From CAADGU01 sp035444285 (GTDB lineage Bacteria > Chloroflexota > Anaerolineae > Promineifilales > Promineifilaceae): DNA of 64,000 nt. Positions within the stretch are counted from its first letter, which is position 1; every line of letters begins with the position of its first letter. Positions 1 to 8,277 of this stretch are shown here, piece after piece. A program made the position numbers and the translations under genes. The stretch spans positions 248,001-312,000 of the forward strand of contig DAOMOK010000002.1 in the NCBI GenBank assembly GCA_035444285.1. Reading direction: 5' to 3'. Below the pieces are notes generated by a model. It had not been told where the DNA came from, did no database searches, and was given only the letters and a program-made list of their open reading frames with translations.

Positions 1-1602
1 AACCAGCGATTTGTCTTCAAACATGCGCTGCTGCGGGAGGCGGCTTATGAGATGCAGCCGCGCGCCCATTTGCGCCAGCTACACCGGCAGGCGGCCACGG
101 CCGTGCGCCAACTCTACGCCGCCGACCTCGCCCCCCATTGGGGGGAAATGGCGCACCATCTGGAAACGGCGTATCGGCTGGGGCTGGCCGACATGCAGAC
201 CGAGGCCCGCGCCTGTTTGCAGGAAGCGGGTCATGTGGCCGCCCGTCAGTATCAGTTGTCGGCGGCGCTCGATTTTTACGGCCGTGCCCTTGCCCTCACC
301 CCACCTGATGACAAGGTGGCGCGCAGCGATTTGCTGCTCTGGCAGGAAGAAGTGGTCGAGTGGCAGGGAGACCGGACGGCGCAGGACAGGCTGCTGGCCG
401 AATTGGACGCCCTGTCACCGCAGTTGGATGTGTCCCGGCAAACGGCCGTAGCTCTACGCCGGGCCCGCTATGCCACCCTGCACCCCGACTATGACCGCGC
501 CCTGGCCCATGCCCAACGCGCCCTCGCCCTGGCTCTGACGACGCCAGACCCGCTGTTGCCGGCGCAGGCGCAGCGGCGGTTGGGAACCATTCACTACCGG
601 CGGCTGGAATTTGCCCAGGCGGTCAGCGCCCTACAAGCCGCCTTGCAGTTGGCGCAGGCGCAGCAGGCCACGCCGTTGATCATCGAATGTCTGAATGACC
701 TGGGTATGGCGCTAGACGAGCAAGGCCATTTTGCCGAAGCTCAGGTCTATTACGACCAGGCCGTTGCCCTGCAAAAAGAGATCAACGATCTGTATGGCGA
801 AAGTATTACCCTGAACAATCTGGGCTGGCAGCAGGTCATCTTGGGTAATACAGTGGCGGCGCAGCACTATTATGAACAGGCGCTGCGCCTGGCGCGCCAG
901 ATTGGGCACCGCATGAGCGAGAGCAACGGCGCCACCAATGTAGGCGTGATGGCCTTTTTACATGGCGATTTTGCCCAGGCGCAGCATTATTACGAACGGG
1001 CGCTGCAACTGTGCCAGGAGACGGGCAACCGGCGCGGTGAAGCCAACATGTACGCCAATCTGGCGCTGCTGGCCGTGTACCAGGGGGATTACCAGCAGGC
1101 GTTGGCGCATGGGCAAACGGCCGTGATGATGGGCCAGCTTTGGGGCGGCGCCGGGCTGATTGCCGAAGGGTATCTGGTGATGGGACACGCCAATAACCGG
1201 TTGGGGCAGCCGGAGGCGGCACAAGAGGCATATGAACAGGCGCGGCAGATTTGGGCGGCTTCGGCACGGCCGTTTCGTACCGTAGAGCCATTGGCCGGTC
1301 TGGCCGAGGTAGCCCTGGCGCAGGGATCGCCCGCCCAGGCAGTAACCTGTGTGAACCAGATTTTGCCGCATACAGCCACCGAAGAGTATGCCGGTATGTA
1401 CGAACGTTTTTGGGTTGACCTGGTTTGTTACCAGACCCTTCACTTGGCCGGGGATGAACGGGCGAATGAGGTGCTGGCCACGGCCGTACACGCCCTGCAA
1501 GAAAAAGCCCAAAAAATTACCGACCCGGCCACGCGCGCCATGTTCTGGCAAAACTTCCCCGCCCACCAACAACTGCTGGCGCTGTCTCTGGACAGTGACT
1601 AA
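1..1602 (+). CDS. C-terminal part of a TPR-repeat regulator (AAA/adenylate-cyclase-type, 5' truncated)
   Basis: The reading frame is open from the first base, so the start lies outside the window; 533 residues remain. The first residues (RFVFKHALLREAAYEM) match the winged-helix end of large predicted-ATPase regulators in which an AAA domain is followed by tetratricopeptide repeats. The rest is almost entirely TPR, with repeats of the type A-YYE-AL--G--R-EA from about residue 150 to 460. Such proteins are usually cytoplasmic signal-transduction scaffolds. An internal ATG at 52 exists, but coding similarity continues upstream of it. Which catalytic domain sits at the N-terminus (cyclase, kinase or SARP) cannot be seen. 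Confidence 0.8.
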   Translation, partial: NQRFVFKHALLREAAYEMQPRAHLRQLHRQAATAVRQLYAADLAPHWGEMAHHLETAYRLGLADMQTEARACLQEAGHVAARQYQLSAALDFYGRALALTPPDDKVARSDLLLWQEEVVEWQGDRTAQDRLLAELDALSPQLDVSRQTAVALRRARYATLHPDYDRALAHAQRALALALTTPDPLLPAQAQRRLGTIHYRRLEFAQAVSALQAALQLAQAQQATPLIIECLNDLGMALDEQGHFAEAQVYYDQAVALQKEINDLYGESITLNNLGWQQVILGNTVAAQHYYEQALRLARQIGHRMSESNGATNVGVMAFLHGDFAQAQHYYERALQLCQETGNRRGEANMYANLALLAVYQGDYQQALAHGQTAVMMGQLWGGAGLIAEGYLVMGHANNRLGQPEAAQEAYEQARQIWAASARPFRTVEPLAGLAEVALAQGSPAQAVTCVNQILPHTATEEYAGMYERFWVDLVCYQTLHLAGDERANEVLATAVHALQEKAQKITDPATRAMFWQNFPAHQQLLALSLDSD

Positions 1603-1603
1603 A

Positions 1604-1630
1604 CATCCGATTTTCCCCAAAAATCGGATG
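1604..1630 (+). terminator. Perfect hairpin just after the TPR gene
   Basis: Arms CATCCGATTTT and AAAATCGGATG (11 bp) around a CCCCA loop, starting one base after the TAA stop. No long T-run follows, so factor-independent termination is plausible but not certain. Confidence 0.5.
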
Positions 1631-1644
1631 TCTCCCCCCCACCA

Positions 1645-1730
1645 CTAACTTTTGTCAGGGTTCCCCCCTATCCATTGACAACTGTTATCTCTCACTTCTG
1701 CTGGCTGTGGCCACGGCCGTTTCCGCCTAT
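1645..1730 (+). repeat. 86-bp dispersed element, copy 1
   Basis: Begins CTAACTTTTGTCAGG and ends with TGGCTGTGG, two variable bases, then ACGGCCGTTTCCGCCTAT. A second 86-bp copy lies at 13344-13429 with the same ends but a centre whose CCCCCTATCCAT is in the opposite orientation. It lies 41 bp before the GNAT start; it may be a promoter-bearing element or a small mobile repeat. Confidence 0.5.
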
Positions 1731-1771
1731 CCTGTTGCTCATCAACAAACGTTGTAATAGGAGAATTCAAC

Positions 1772-2353
1772 ATGACGCCTTTCCACATCCGGCAGGCCAC
1801 ATGGGCCGATGTGCCCGAACTCAACCAATTGATTACTGAATCGGCGCGCCATCTCAACGCCGCCAACTATACGCCAGCGCAAGTTAACAGCGTGATACAA
1901 CATGCGTATGGTGTGGATTCGCAGCTCATTTTTGATGGCACCTATTATGTGGCTGAAGTCAACGGCCGTCTGGTAGGCTGCGGTGGCTGGAGCAAGCGAA
2001 AAACATTATACGGTAACGGCCACCTCCAAACAGTCTCTGACCACACGGGCCTGCTTGATCCCCGCACCGATTCGGCCAAAATTCGCGCCTTTTTTGTACA
2101 TCCCCAATTTGCCCGGCAAGGTATTGGCCGTGCGCTTCTAACTGTCGCCGAAGCCAACGCCCACCGGGCCGGTTTTGCCCGGCTGGAACTCATTGCCACG
2201 CTTACCGGCGAGCCGCTCTATGCCGCCGTAGGGTTTGCGGCGCAGGAACGTTACGACATGAATTTGCCCGACGGTACGCTATTTCCGGTAACCCGCATGA
2301 CCAAAACGGCCGTGTCCGCCAAATCCGTCGCCGCCGAACTCCTTCTCGTTTGA
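1772..2353 (+). CDS. GNAT family N-acetyltransferase
   Basis: 193 residues, the normal size for a single GNAT domain, which transfers acetyl from acetyl-CoA to an amine. The acetyl-CoA loop is visible as VHPQFARQGIGRALL near residues 110-124 (Q/R-x-x-G-x-G/A), preceded by a beta strand (KIRAFFV) and followed by LELIATL and YAAVGF. The start is set by AGGAG at 1759-1763, nine bases before ATG. The substrate is unknown. The last 15 residues (TAVSAKSVAAELLLV) look like a low-conservation tail. Confidence 0.85.
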   Translation: MTPFHIRQATWADVPELNQLITESARHLNAANYTPAQVNSVIQHAYGVDSQLIFDGTYYVAEVNGRLVGCGGWSKRKTLYGNGHLQTVSDHTGLLDPRTDSAKIRAFFVHPQFARQGIGRALLTVAEANAHRAGFARLELIATLTGEPLYAAVGFAAQERYDMNLPDGTLFPVTRMTKTAVSAKSVAAELLLV

Positions 2354-2417
2354 TACCGCTGTAAAAACCCCCGCTGTGGCATAGTCTTCTAGACCGCGCC
2401 GCCAATGGAAAAACACC

Positions 2418-4244
2418 ATGTTTGAATCAGGATTTTTAGGAACAAATGCCAGCTTCATCACCGATGTTACCCTGCTCGCCGAAATCGTCTTTTTTATTGC
2501 CATTTGTGCCGGTGTGGTGGCGCAGCGGCGTGGCCGCTACAAACTGCATGACTGGATACAAACCCCGGTGGTTCTCCTCAACCTCCTCCTCATCATCTTT
2601 GTGATGGTCTCCTCCTTTCTGGGGCAGCGTGTGGTCAGCACGCTGCCCCAGCGCCCCGGCGACGCCTATTACCTGGTGGTGGCGCTGCACGGCGCGCTGG
2701 GACTCATCGCCGAAGGGTTAGCCATCTACTGCCTGTTAGCCGGGCACAAAATTCTGCCGCGCAAAATCGGCCGTTTGCGTTACTGGATGTGGGCCACCTT
2801 TGGCTTTTGGACGGCCGCCCTCATGGCCGGCATGGCTACGTATTACGTCTGGTACATGCAGCCGTCTGCTGCCGTCGCCGCTGCGCCCATCGTGGAAACA
2901 GCGTCCACAGCTGAGAACGACACGGCCGTTCCCCCCGCCACCACCCAATCCTTCTTGCAAAACTTCGCTTTTGCCCCCGCCGCCCTCACCATCACCGCCG
3001 GTACGGAAGTGGTCTGGCTGAACCAGGATGGCGCGCCCCACAACATCACCTTTGTGGATGGTTCAGTCGCCAGTGACAACTTCTTCAACGGCGAAAGTTT
3101 CGCCGCCACCTTCAGCGAACCTGGCGTTTACCAGATTTACTGCTCGCTGCACGGCTCGCCGGATGGCAATGGCATGGCGACCACCATCACCGTATTGGCA
3201 AACAACGCGGAAAATGCCGTCATTGCCGCCGCTGTGCCTACGCCCAATCCAGCGCCGCCCACACCCACGGCGGCGCCCACCGTGCCGCCGCCGCCGGTGG
3301 CACTGCTGCAACCGGCCGAACCTGAACAAATTCTCGTTGGCCTGGTTTCTTTTTTTGACACGGCCGTGCCCGGCGATTCCGTTGCTGTTTTGTTAAGCGG
3401 CATCTCCACGCCCGCCGCTGGCAGCCGCCTGCAAGCCTGGTTAACCGACAGCCAGAGTAACAGCCTGCTCTCGTTGGGCGAGGTGCAGCCTGACGCCAAC
3501 GGCCGTGTCGCCCTGCAATACACCGACGCCGACGGCCGTAACCTGCTCGGTCTGTACGATGGCTTCCAGATCACCGTTGAGCCGCAGTTTGATGATGATC
3601 CCACGCCGGGCACGGCCGTGTACAGCGGCCACCAAGCGCCAGAAGCGCTGGCGCTCATTCGCACCATTGCCGTCATCAGCGCCGATGCGCCTGCTGCCTA
3701 CGGGCTGGGGGCGCGCCTGCAAACAGAAGAACTGCTGCGCCACGCCGAATTTGTGCAGACGGCCTATGACCTGCTCAGCATCGCCGACGCCAGACGACAC
3801 GCCGAACACATGGTGAACCTGCTGCAAGGCGCACAGGGCGCACAGTTTGGCGACCTGGACGGCGCGCATGGCGTGCAAAATCCCGGCGACGGCTTTGGCA
3901 TCATTCCTTATGTGGCGCAGATGCGGGCCGCGGCCGTGCAAGCTGCCGCCGCGCCGGACGCCACCGATGCCATCCGCATCCACAGCAGCCATGTGGTCAT
4001 GGCTGCGGACAACGCCCTGGACTGGGCGGCTCAGATTGAAGCAGCGGCATTGCAAATCACAGCCGCCGCCAGCGTGGGCGACATTGGCCCGCAGGTGGCA
4101 ACCATCACCCAACTCAGCCAACTGCTGCTGCGCGGCGCCGATGACAACGGCGATGGTGAAATTGCGCCCATGGAAGGTGGCATTTTTACCGCCTACCAAC
4201 ACACGCAGTACATGGCTGCCATTCCCGTTGTGGGTGATCGGTGA
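2418..4244 (+). CDS. Membrane-anchored cupredoxin with DUF420-like membrane domain and His-rich/EF-hand tail
   Basis: 608 residues. Four hydrophobic segments (about 16-36, 49-69, 86-108, 122-146) resemble a DUF420-type membrane domain. A plastocyanin-like cupredoxin follows (about 178-260) with a type-1 copper set: His208, Cys242, His245 and Met253. A Pro-rich linker leads to an anti-sigma-K-like beta domain (about 303-390), then a helical His-rich domain (RRHAEHMVNLL, FGDLDG, QNPGDGFG) and a DDNGDGEI calcium-type loop near the C-terminus. The same modules recur in the next gene in another order. Likely an extracytoplasmic copper electron-transfer or sensing protein. Its last codons run into a GTGATGG repeat tract. 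The RBS is weak (AATGGAAAA). Confidence 0.75.
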   Translation: MFESGFLGTNASFITDVTLLAEIVFFIAICAGVVAQRRGRYKLHDWIQTPVVLLNLLLIIFVMVSSFLGQRVVSTLPQRPGDAYYLVVALHGALGLIAEGLAIYCLLAGHKILPRKIGRLRYWMWATFGFWTAALMAGMATYYVWYMQPSAAVAAAPIVETASTAENDTAVPPATTQSFLQNFAFAPAALTITAGTEVVWLNQDGAPHNITFVDGSVASDNFFNGESFAATFSEPGVYQIYCSLHGSPDGNGMATTITVLANNAENAVIAAAVPTPNPAPPTPTAAPTVPPPPVALLQPAEPEQILVGLVSFFDTAVPGDSVAVLLSGISTPAAGSRLQAWLTDSQSNSLLSLGEVQPDANGRVALQYTDADGRNLLGLYDGFQITVEPQFDDDPTPGTAVYSGHQAPEALALIRTIAVISADAPAAYGLGARLQTEELLRHAEFVQTAYDLLSIADARRHAEHMVNLLQGAQGAQFGDLDGAHGVQNPGDGFGIIPYVAQMRAAAVQAAAAPDATDAIRIHSSHVVMAADNALDWAAQIEAAALQITAAASVGDIGPQVATITQLSQLLLRGADDNGDGEIAPMEGGIFTAYQHTQYMAAIPVVGDR

Positions 4245-4285
4245 TGGGTGATGGGTGATGAGTGATGGGTGACCAGTGAGATCTC
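4222..4285 (+). repeat. Degenerate GTGATGGGTGATG tract
   Basis: Tandem 8-mers of the form GTGATGGG/GTGATGAG overlap the last codons of the preceding gene and end in a short inverted AGTGAGATCTCACG. This belongs to the same type as the GTGATGCGTGATGC tracts at 50110 and 52252. Confidence 0.6.
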
Positions 4286-4352
4286 ACGCTTCACGCCAAA
4301 CCCTACGAGATAACGAAGACCAAAAATAATCCAGATCAACAAGGAGTTAAAA

Positions 4353-5876
4353 ATGAAAAGCAAAAGAGTATGGATCCTTCTATTGATGTTGGCCCTGGCG
4401 CTGGTGGCCTGCGCCGAAAATGAGCCGGAGGAAGTTCAGGAAGCAACGGCCGTGCCCGAAATTGCCGACGTAGCGCCGACTGATGCGCCCAACGCCGCGC
4501 CCACGGCCGTGCCGACCGCCGTGCCCAAGCCCAAAGAAGACGTCGCCACCCCAACCACCGACCACAATCATACTGTGGAACCTGTGGTGGCAGAAGAACC
4601 GACCGCACCCCGTTTTGGCCTGGTCCGCTTCCGCGATAACGACGCTGCTTTGTCCGGCAGCTACCAACTGCTGCTGGAAAATGTGCCGCCCGCCTCGGCC
4701 GGCAGCCACTATGAACTCTGGCTGCGCGATGAACGCTTCAACACGCTCAACCTGGGTGAATTCTCGGTGGAAGGCACGAGCCAATACAGCGGCAGTACGG
4801 ACAGAAATCTGCTGGCGGCCTACGGCGCTGCTTTCATCAGCATAGAGCCAGACGGCGTGGATGACGGCGAAGTGGGCGTCATCGTGTTTGAGGGCGTCGT
4901 TCCGGCTGGGTCTCTGCTGCACGCCCGCCATGTGGTCACCGCCTTCCCTGCCAATCCAGAGGGGAAAGCCTTCCTCCTGGGCGCGAAGGAGCAGTTGAAC
5001 TTTGCTCTGGAACACACCGGCTTCATGCTGGACGAACTGGCAAACGGCAATCTGCGCGAAGCCCAGCGCCACGCCGAACACGTGGTCAACATCCTGGATG
5101 GCGAGACCGGCCCGAATTTTGGCGACCTGGATGGCGACACGCTGGCCCAAAACCCCGGTGATGGCTTTGGCGTGCGCGCCTACTTCGTTGGCGCGCAGGA
5201 ACATGCCCAGTTGGCGGCCGATGCCGAAGGGGCAACGGCCGAAGTGAAATTACACGCCGGGCACGTCATCATCAGCAGCGACAACGCCCTGAACAGCGTG
5301 GACGCCGCCATCAGCCAATCCCTGCGCGTGATTGCCTCTGATTCAGCGGCGGAAGCTCAACCCGCCGCCGCGGAATTGCAACGGCTGCTGCAAATTGCCC
5401 TGGATGGGCAGGACGCCAACGGCGACGGCAGCATTGCCCCTATTGCCAACGAAGGCGGCTGGCAAACGGCCTATGACCACGCACTGAACATGGCTGCGTT
5501 TGAATTCTTCGCCGCCGATGGTGCGGCCGCACCGGCCGCGGGAGCTGCGCCAGCAACAGAAGCCGCACCAGTAGTAGCCGCTGCGCCAACGGCTGCCGCG
5601 CCATCTGCAAATGTGACGATTGGCATGGCGAACTTTGCCTTCCAACCTAAAGAGATCACGGTGGCGGCGGGTACGGCCGTGACCTGGGTCAACCAGGACG
5701 CCGGCCCGCGCCACTCGGCTACGGCTGCCGACAACAGTTTTGACACCGGTCTGTTTGATGCCGGTAAAGAGGCCACCCTCACCTTTGATACGCCGGGAAC
5801 CTACGTCTATTACTGCCTGCTGCACGGCTCACCCGATGGCAGCGGCATGGCCGCCACCATTACCGTCACCGACTAG
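4353..5876 (+). CDS. Cupredoxin-domain lipoprotein with anti-sigma-K-like and His-rich/EF-hand domains
   Basis: 507 residues with a lipoprotein signal peptide (lipobox LVAC, Cys20) and AAGGAG before the ATG. After an acidic, Ala/Pro-rich linker comes an anti-sigma-K-like domain (about 86-195, SHYELWLRDE), the His-rich helical domain (QRHAEHVVNILDG, FGDLDG, QNPGDGFG), a DANGDGSI calcium-type loop, and finally a plastocyanin-like domain (about 420-507) with His454, Cys488, His491 and Met499. Compared with the upstream protein, the cupredoxin has moved from the front to the end and the membrane domain is replaced by a lipid anchor. Probably anchored at the outer face of the membrane and able to bind copper; the electron partner is unknown. 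Confidence 0.78.
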   Translation: MKSKRVWILLLMLALALVACAENEPEEVQEATAVPEIADVAPTDAPNAAPTAVPTAVPKPKEDVATPTTDHNHTVEPVVAEEPTAPRFGLVRFRDNDAALSGSYQLLLENVPPASAGSHYELWLRDERFNTLNLGEFSVEGTSQYSGSTDRNLLAAYGAAFISIEPDGVDDGEVGVIVFEGVVPAGSLLHARHVVTAFPANPEGKAFLLGAKEQLNFALEHTGFMLDELANGNLREAQRHAEHVVNILDGETGPNFGDLDGDTLAQNPGDGFGVRAYFVGAQEHAQLAADAEGATAEVKLHAGHVIISSDNALNSVDAAISQSLRVIASDSAAEAQPAAAELQRLLQIALDGQDANGDGSIAPIANEGGWQTAYDHALNMAAFEFFAADGAAAPAAGAAPATEAAPVVAAAPTAAAPSANVTIGMANFAFQPKEITVAAGTAVTWVNQDAGPRHSATAADNSFDTGLFDAGKEATLTFDTPGTYVYYCLLHGSPDGSGMAATITVTD

Positions 5877-5902
5877 ATTTCCTTAACCAAAAGATATGCG
5901 AT

Positions 5903-5988
5903 GTCATTCCGAGCGGAGTCTTCGGAGCGAGGAATCCTTCTCCCCTGTTAGCGTGAAAGATTCCTCGTCGAAGGCTCCCCGGTATGAC
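5903..5988 (+). repeat. Imperfect inverted repeat containing a spurious ATG
   Basis: Left arm begins GTCATTCCGAGCGGAG and runs to GAGGAATCC; the right arm (5956-5988) is its imperfect complement, ending GGTATGAC. A long hairpin of this kind is typical of dispersed extragenic palindromes. The ATG at 5984 belongs to the repeat, which argues against using it as a gene start. Confidence 0.6.
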
Positions 5989-6004
5989 TTCAAGACAGAA
6001 ACAG

Positions 6005-6982
6005 ATGAAACAAAAATCCCTTTTTCTCATTTTGATGGTGGCGGTGTTGGTTTGGCCGCTGGTTTATGCGGGCAAAGCGGCACTGGAAGAACCGGCTTTT
6101 AACCAGGCGCAGTCTAACCAGGTAGCGGCGCATGATCACAGCGAGCATGAACATGTTGAGCCAGACGACGCGGCGCATGGACATGAACTGCATGATGAAA
6201 CGGCCGTTACCACCGATCTGCAAGTGGTGCTGGTGCCTTCGGAACTGGCTGTAGGCCAAAACCGCATGGCCGTAGGGCTGCTCGCCGCTGATAACAGCAT
6301 GGTGCATCAGGCGCAGGTGCATTTCCGTTACTTCGATCTCAGCGATCCAGGTGCGCCGCAGTTGGAACAGGAAGCCGACGCTTATCCGGTGCATTCGCCG
6401 GACGGCTGGACGACCATCTATGCTCAAGACCGCTCGTTTGACCGGGCGGGTGAATGGGGATTAGAGGTGCAGGCGCGGTTAACCGGTGGCCAGACGGCCG
6501 TGCAGCGAATCAAGTTCAACGTCAGCGCCGACAGCCGCAGCATCCTGCCCGGCGAGGCCGCGCCCCGGCTGCACACACCCACCCTGGCCGACGTAAACGG
6601 CGACTTCAGCCGCATTACCTCTGCCTGGGAACCGAACCCGGCCTTTTATCAGCTCAGTCTGGACGAGGCGCTGCAAAACGGCAAACCCACGGTGCTGCTG
6701 CTGGCAACACCGGCTTTCTGCCAGACCCGCTTTTGCGGCCCGGCCTATGAGATCGTCAGTGAACTGGAGGCGGCATATGGCCACACAATGAACTTTATTC
6801 ATGTGGAAGTATATGCGGGCCTGCCCGACCCTTCGCAAAATGGTTGGGAATTGTCACCCGTCATGGCAGCATTTGGGCTGGAAACGGAACCCTGGGTCTA
6901 TGTAATGGATGCCGCTGGGCTGGTGATTTACCGGGCCGAAGGGGTGTTTACGGCCGCAGACATCATGGCTGGCCGGCCATAA
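6005..6982 (+). CDS. Exported YtkA-like / thioredoxin-fold protein
   Basis: 325 residues from ATG 6005, chosen because the in-frame ATG at 5984 lies inside a repeat and a clean signal peptide (KQKSLFLILMVAVLVWPLVYA) starts here. A His/Glu-rich segment (HDHSEHEH, HGHELHDE) could bind metal. Residues of about 60-165 look like a YtkA-type beta domain. The C-terminal 120 residues have a thioredoxin-like fold with a C-x4-C motif (FCQTRFCGP) instead of the usual CxxC. The neighbouring cupredoxin genes suggest a role in copper handling or assembly of an exported metalloprotein, as for Sco/PCuAC partners. That is inference from context. Confidence 0.65.
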   Translation: MKQKSLFLILMVAVLVWPLVYAGKAALEEPAFNQAQSNQVAAHDHSEHEHVEPDDAAHGHELHDETAVTTDLQVVLVPSELAVGQNRMAVGLLAADNSMVHQAQVHFRYFDLSDPGAPQLEQEADAYPVHSPDGWTTIYAQDRSFDRAGEWGLEVQARLTGGQTAVQRIKFNVSADSRSILPGEAAPRLHTPTLADVNGDFSRITSAWEPNPAFYQLSLDEALQNGKPTVLLLATPAFCQTRFCGPAYEIVSELEAAYGHTMNFIHVEVYAGLPDPSQNGWELSPVMAAFGLETEPWVYVMDAAGLVIYRAEGVFTAADIMAGRP

Positions 6983-7007
6983 CGGCCGTCAACAACGCAG
7001 GTTTATT

Positions 7008-7388
7008 ATGGACATTCGCACAAGACATTATCACGACGTGGCTATTTTATCCGTCAACGGCCGTTTGGATGCCGCCACCGGCCCCGCATTCTCTCAGACC
7101 ATCCAGGAGCAGATTGGCGCCGGCTACTTTCGGCTGGTGGCCGACCTGAAAAAGGTGGACTTTATGAGCAGCGCCGGGATCAAGGCGTTGGTGCTGGCGG
7201 CGCAGCAGGCGCGGCGGCAGGGCGGCGATTTACGCATCGCCAATGCCCGCGCCCATGTGAAACATATTTTGAATCTGGCGGGGGTAGACACCATCATCAA
7301 GGTATATCCCAATGTGGTGGCAGCCACCGCCAGCTACTTCCCCGGCCCTGTTTCCGGTGAGCTTTTGGGCGACCGCCCGATCGCATAA
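7008..7388 (+). CDS. STAS-domain anti-sigma factor antagonist
   Basis: 126 residues forming one STAS domain of SpoIIAA/RsbV type. The phosphorylatable region is visible as KKVDFMSSAGIKAL, where Ser54 or Ser55 would be the target of an anti-sigma kinase. Such proteins bind and titrate anti-sigma factors according to phosphorylation state. No RsbW-like kinase is adjacent; a patatin gene follows directly. The C-terminus (FPGPVSGELLGDRPIA) extends about 15 residues beyond the usual domain. Confidence 0.85.
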   Translation: MDIRTRHYHDVAILSVNGRLDAATGPAFSQTIQEQIGAGYFRLVADLKKVDFMSSAGIKALVLAAQQARRQGGDLRIANARAHVKHILNLAGVDTIIKVYPNVVAATASYFPGPVSGELLGDRPIA

Positions 7389-7421
7389 ATGAAAAACCTA
7401 TTTTTGCAGGAGATTTGTGAA

Positions 7422-8273
7422 ATGGACGCAGCAGGCAAAAAAATCGCCCTGGTCATTGGGGCGGGCAGCGTGAAGTGTGCGGCGGCGCTGGGTGTGCTGC
7501 GGGTGCTGCGGCAGGCCGGTATTGCGCCAGACCTGGTGGTGGGTTGCAGCGGCGGCGCGTTGTATGCCACGGCCGTGGCCCTGGGTCTGGATGTGGACAC
7601 GGCCGTGGCCCTCACCCAACGCCTGTGGACTCGTGACCTGACCGGCCGACGCAACCATCGGGCATTTTTGCAGGCGCTGCTGCCCAAACGCCTGGGGTTC
7701 GACGGCCGTTTTGGTCTGCGTGATGATGCCCTGATTTTGAAACGGCTGCGCCAAACATTTGGCGAGCAAACGTTTGCCGACACGGCTATACCACTCTTCA
7801 TCACGGCTACCGATTTTTTGACGGGTGAACAGGTGGCGCTGCACGACGGCCGTTTGCTGGACGCCATTCGCGCCAGTATCGCCATACCCTTTGTGTTTGC
7901 GCCCTGGGAAGTGAACGGCCGTCTGTTACTCGATGGCTACCTGTCCGACCCACTGCCTATCAACATTGCCATGCGTGAAGGCGCGGACGTGATCATCGCC
8001 CTGGGTTTTGAATCGCCCAATCAGGCCAGCATCCAATCGCCGCTGCGCTACGCCTTCCAACTAAGCAGCATTATGACCAACAGCATTTTCAAGGCGCGGC
8101 TGGCTTTTCACAATTTAAGCCACCATGACGAGCTGCTGCTGTTGGTGCCGGAATTCCGACAGCGCATCCGCCTGTTTGATACGGCCAAATTCCCGGCCAT
8201 CATCGCTGCCGGTGAAGAAGCCATGGCCGCGCAGTTGCCCCATTTGCAGCGGCTATTACAAGAGGGGCGGTAA
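7422..8273 (+). CDS. Patatin-like phospholipase
   Basis: 283 residues from ATG 7422, selected because AGGAG at 7408-7412 is correctly spaced; the in-frame ATG at 7389 has no RBS. The catalytic Ser-Asp dyad of patatins is present: GCSGG (nucleophile elbow, near residue 42) and DGYLSDPLP (Asp). The Gly-rich oxyanion segment reads GAGSVKCAAALGVL, with the usual GGG replaced. Predicted to hydrolyse acyl esters of membrane lipids. A second patatin follows five bases downstream and is clearly a paralogue (similar order of GVLRVL, FGLRDD, ATDFLTGE, IRASIAIPFV, APWEVNGR). The pair probably arose by tandem duplication. Confidence 0.85.
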   Translation: MDAAGKKIALVIGAGSVKCAAALGVLRVLRQAGIAPDLVVGCSGGALYATAVALGLDVDTAVALTQRLWTRDLTGRRNHRAFLQALLPKRLGFDGRFGLRDDALILKRLRQTFGEQTFADTAIPLFITATDFLTGEQVALHDGRLLDAIRASIAIPFVFAPWEVNGRLLLDGYLSDPLPINIAMREGADVIIALGFESPNQASIQSPLRYAFQLSSIMTNSIFKARLAFHNLSHHDELLLLVPEFRQRIRLFDTAKFPAIIAAGEEAMAAQLPHLQRLLQEGR

Positions 8274-8277
8274 AACC

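Noticed and set aside
5896..6102. 68-codon open frame over the repeat before the YtkA-like gene
   Set aside because: It translates repeat sequence and overlaps the signal peptide of the real gene in another frame.
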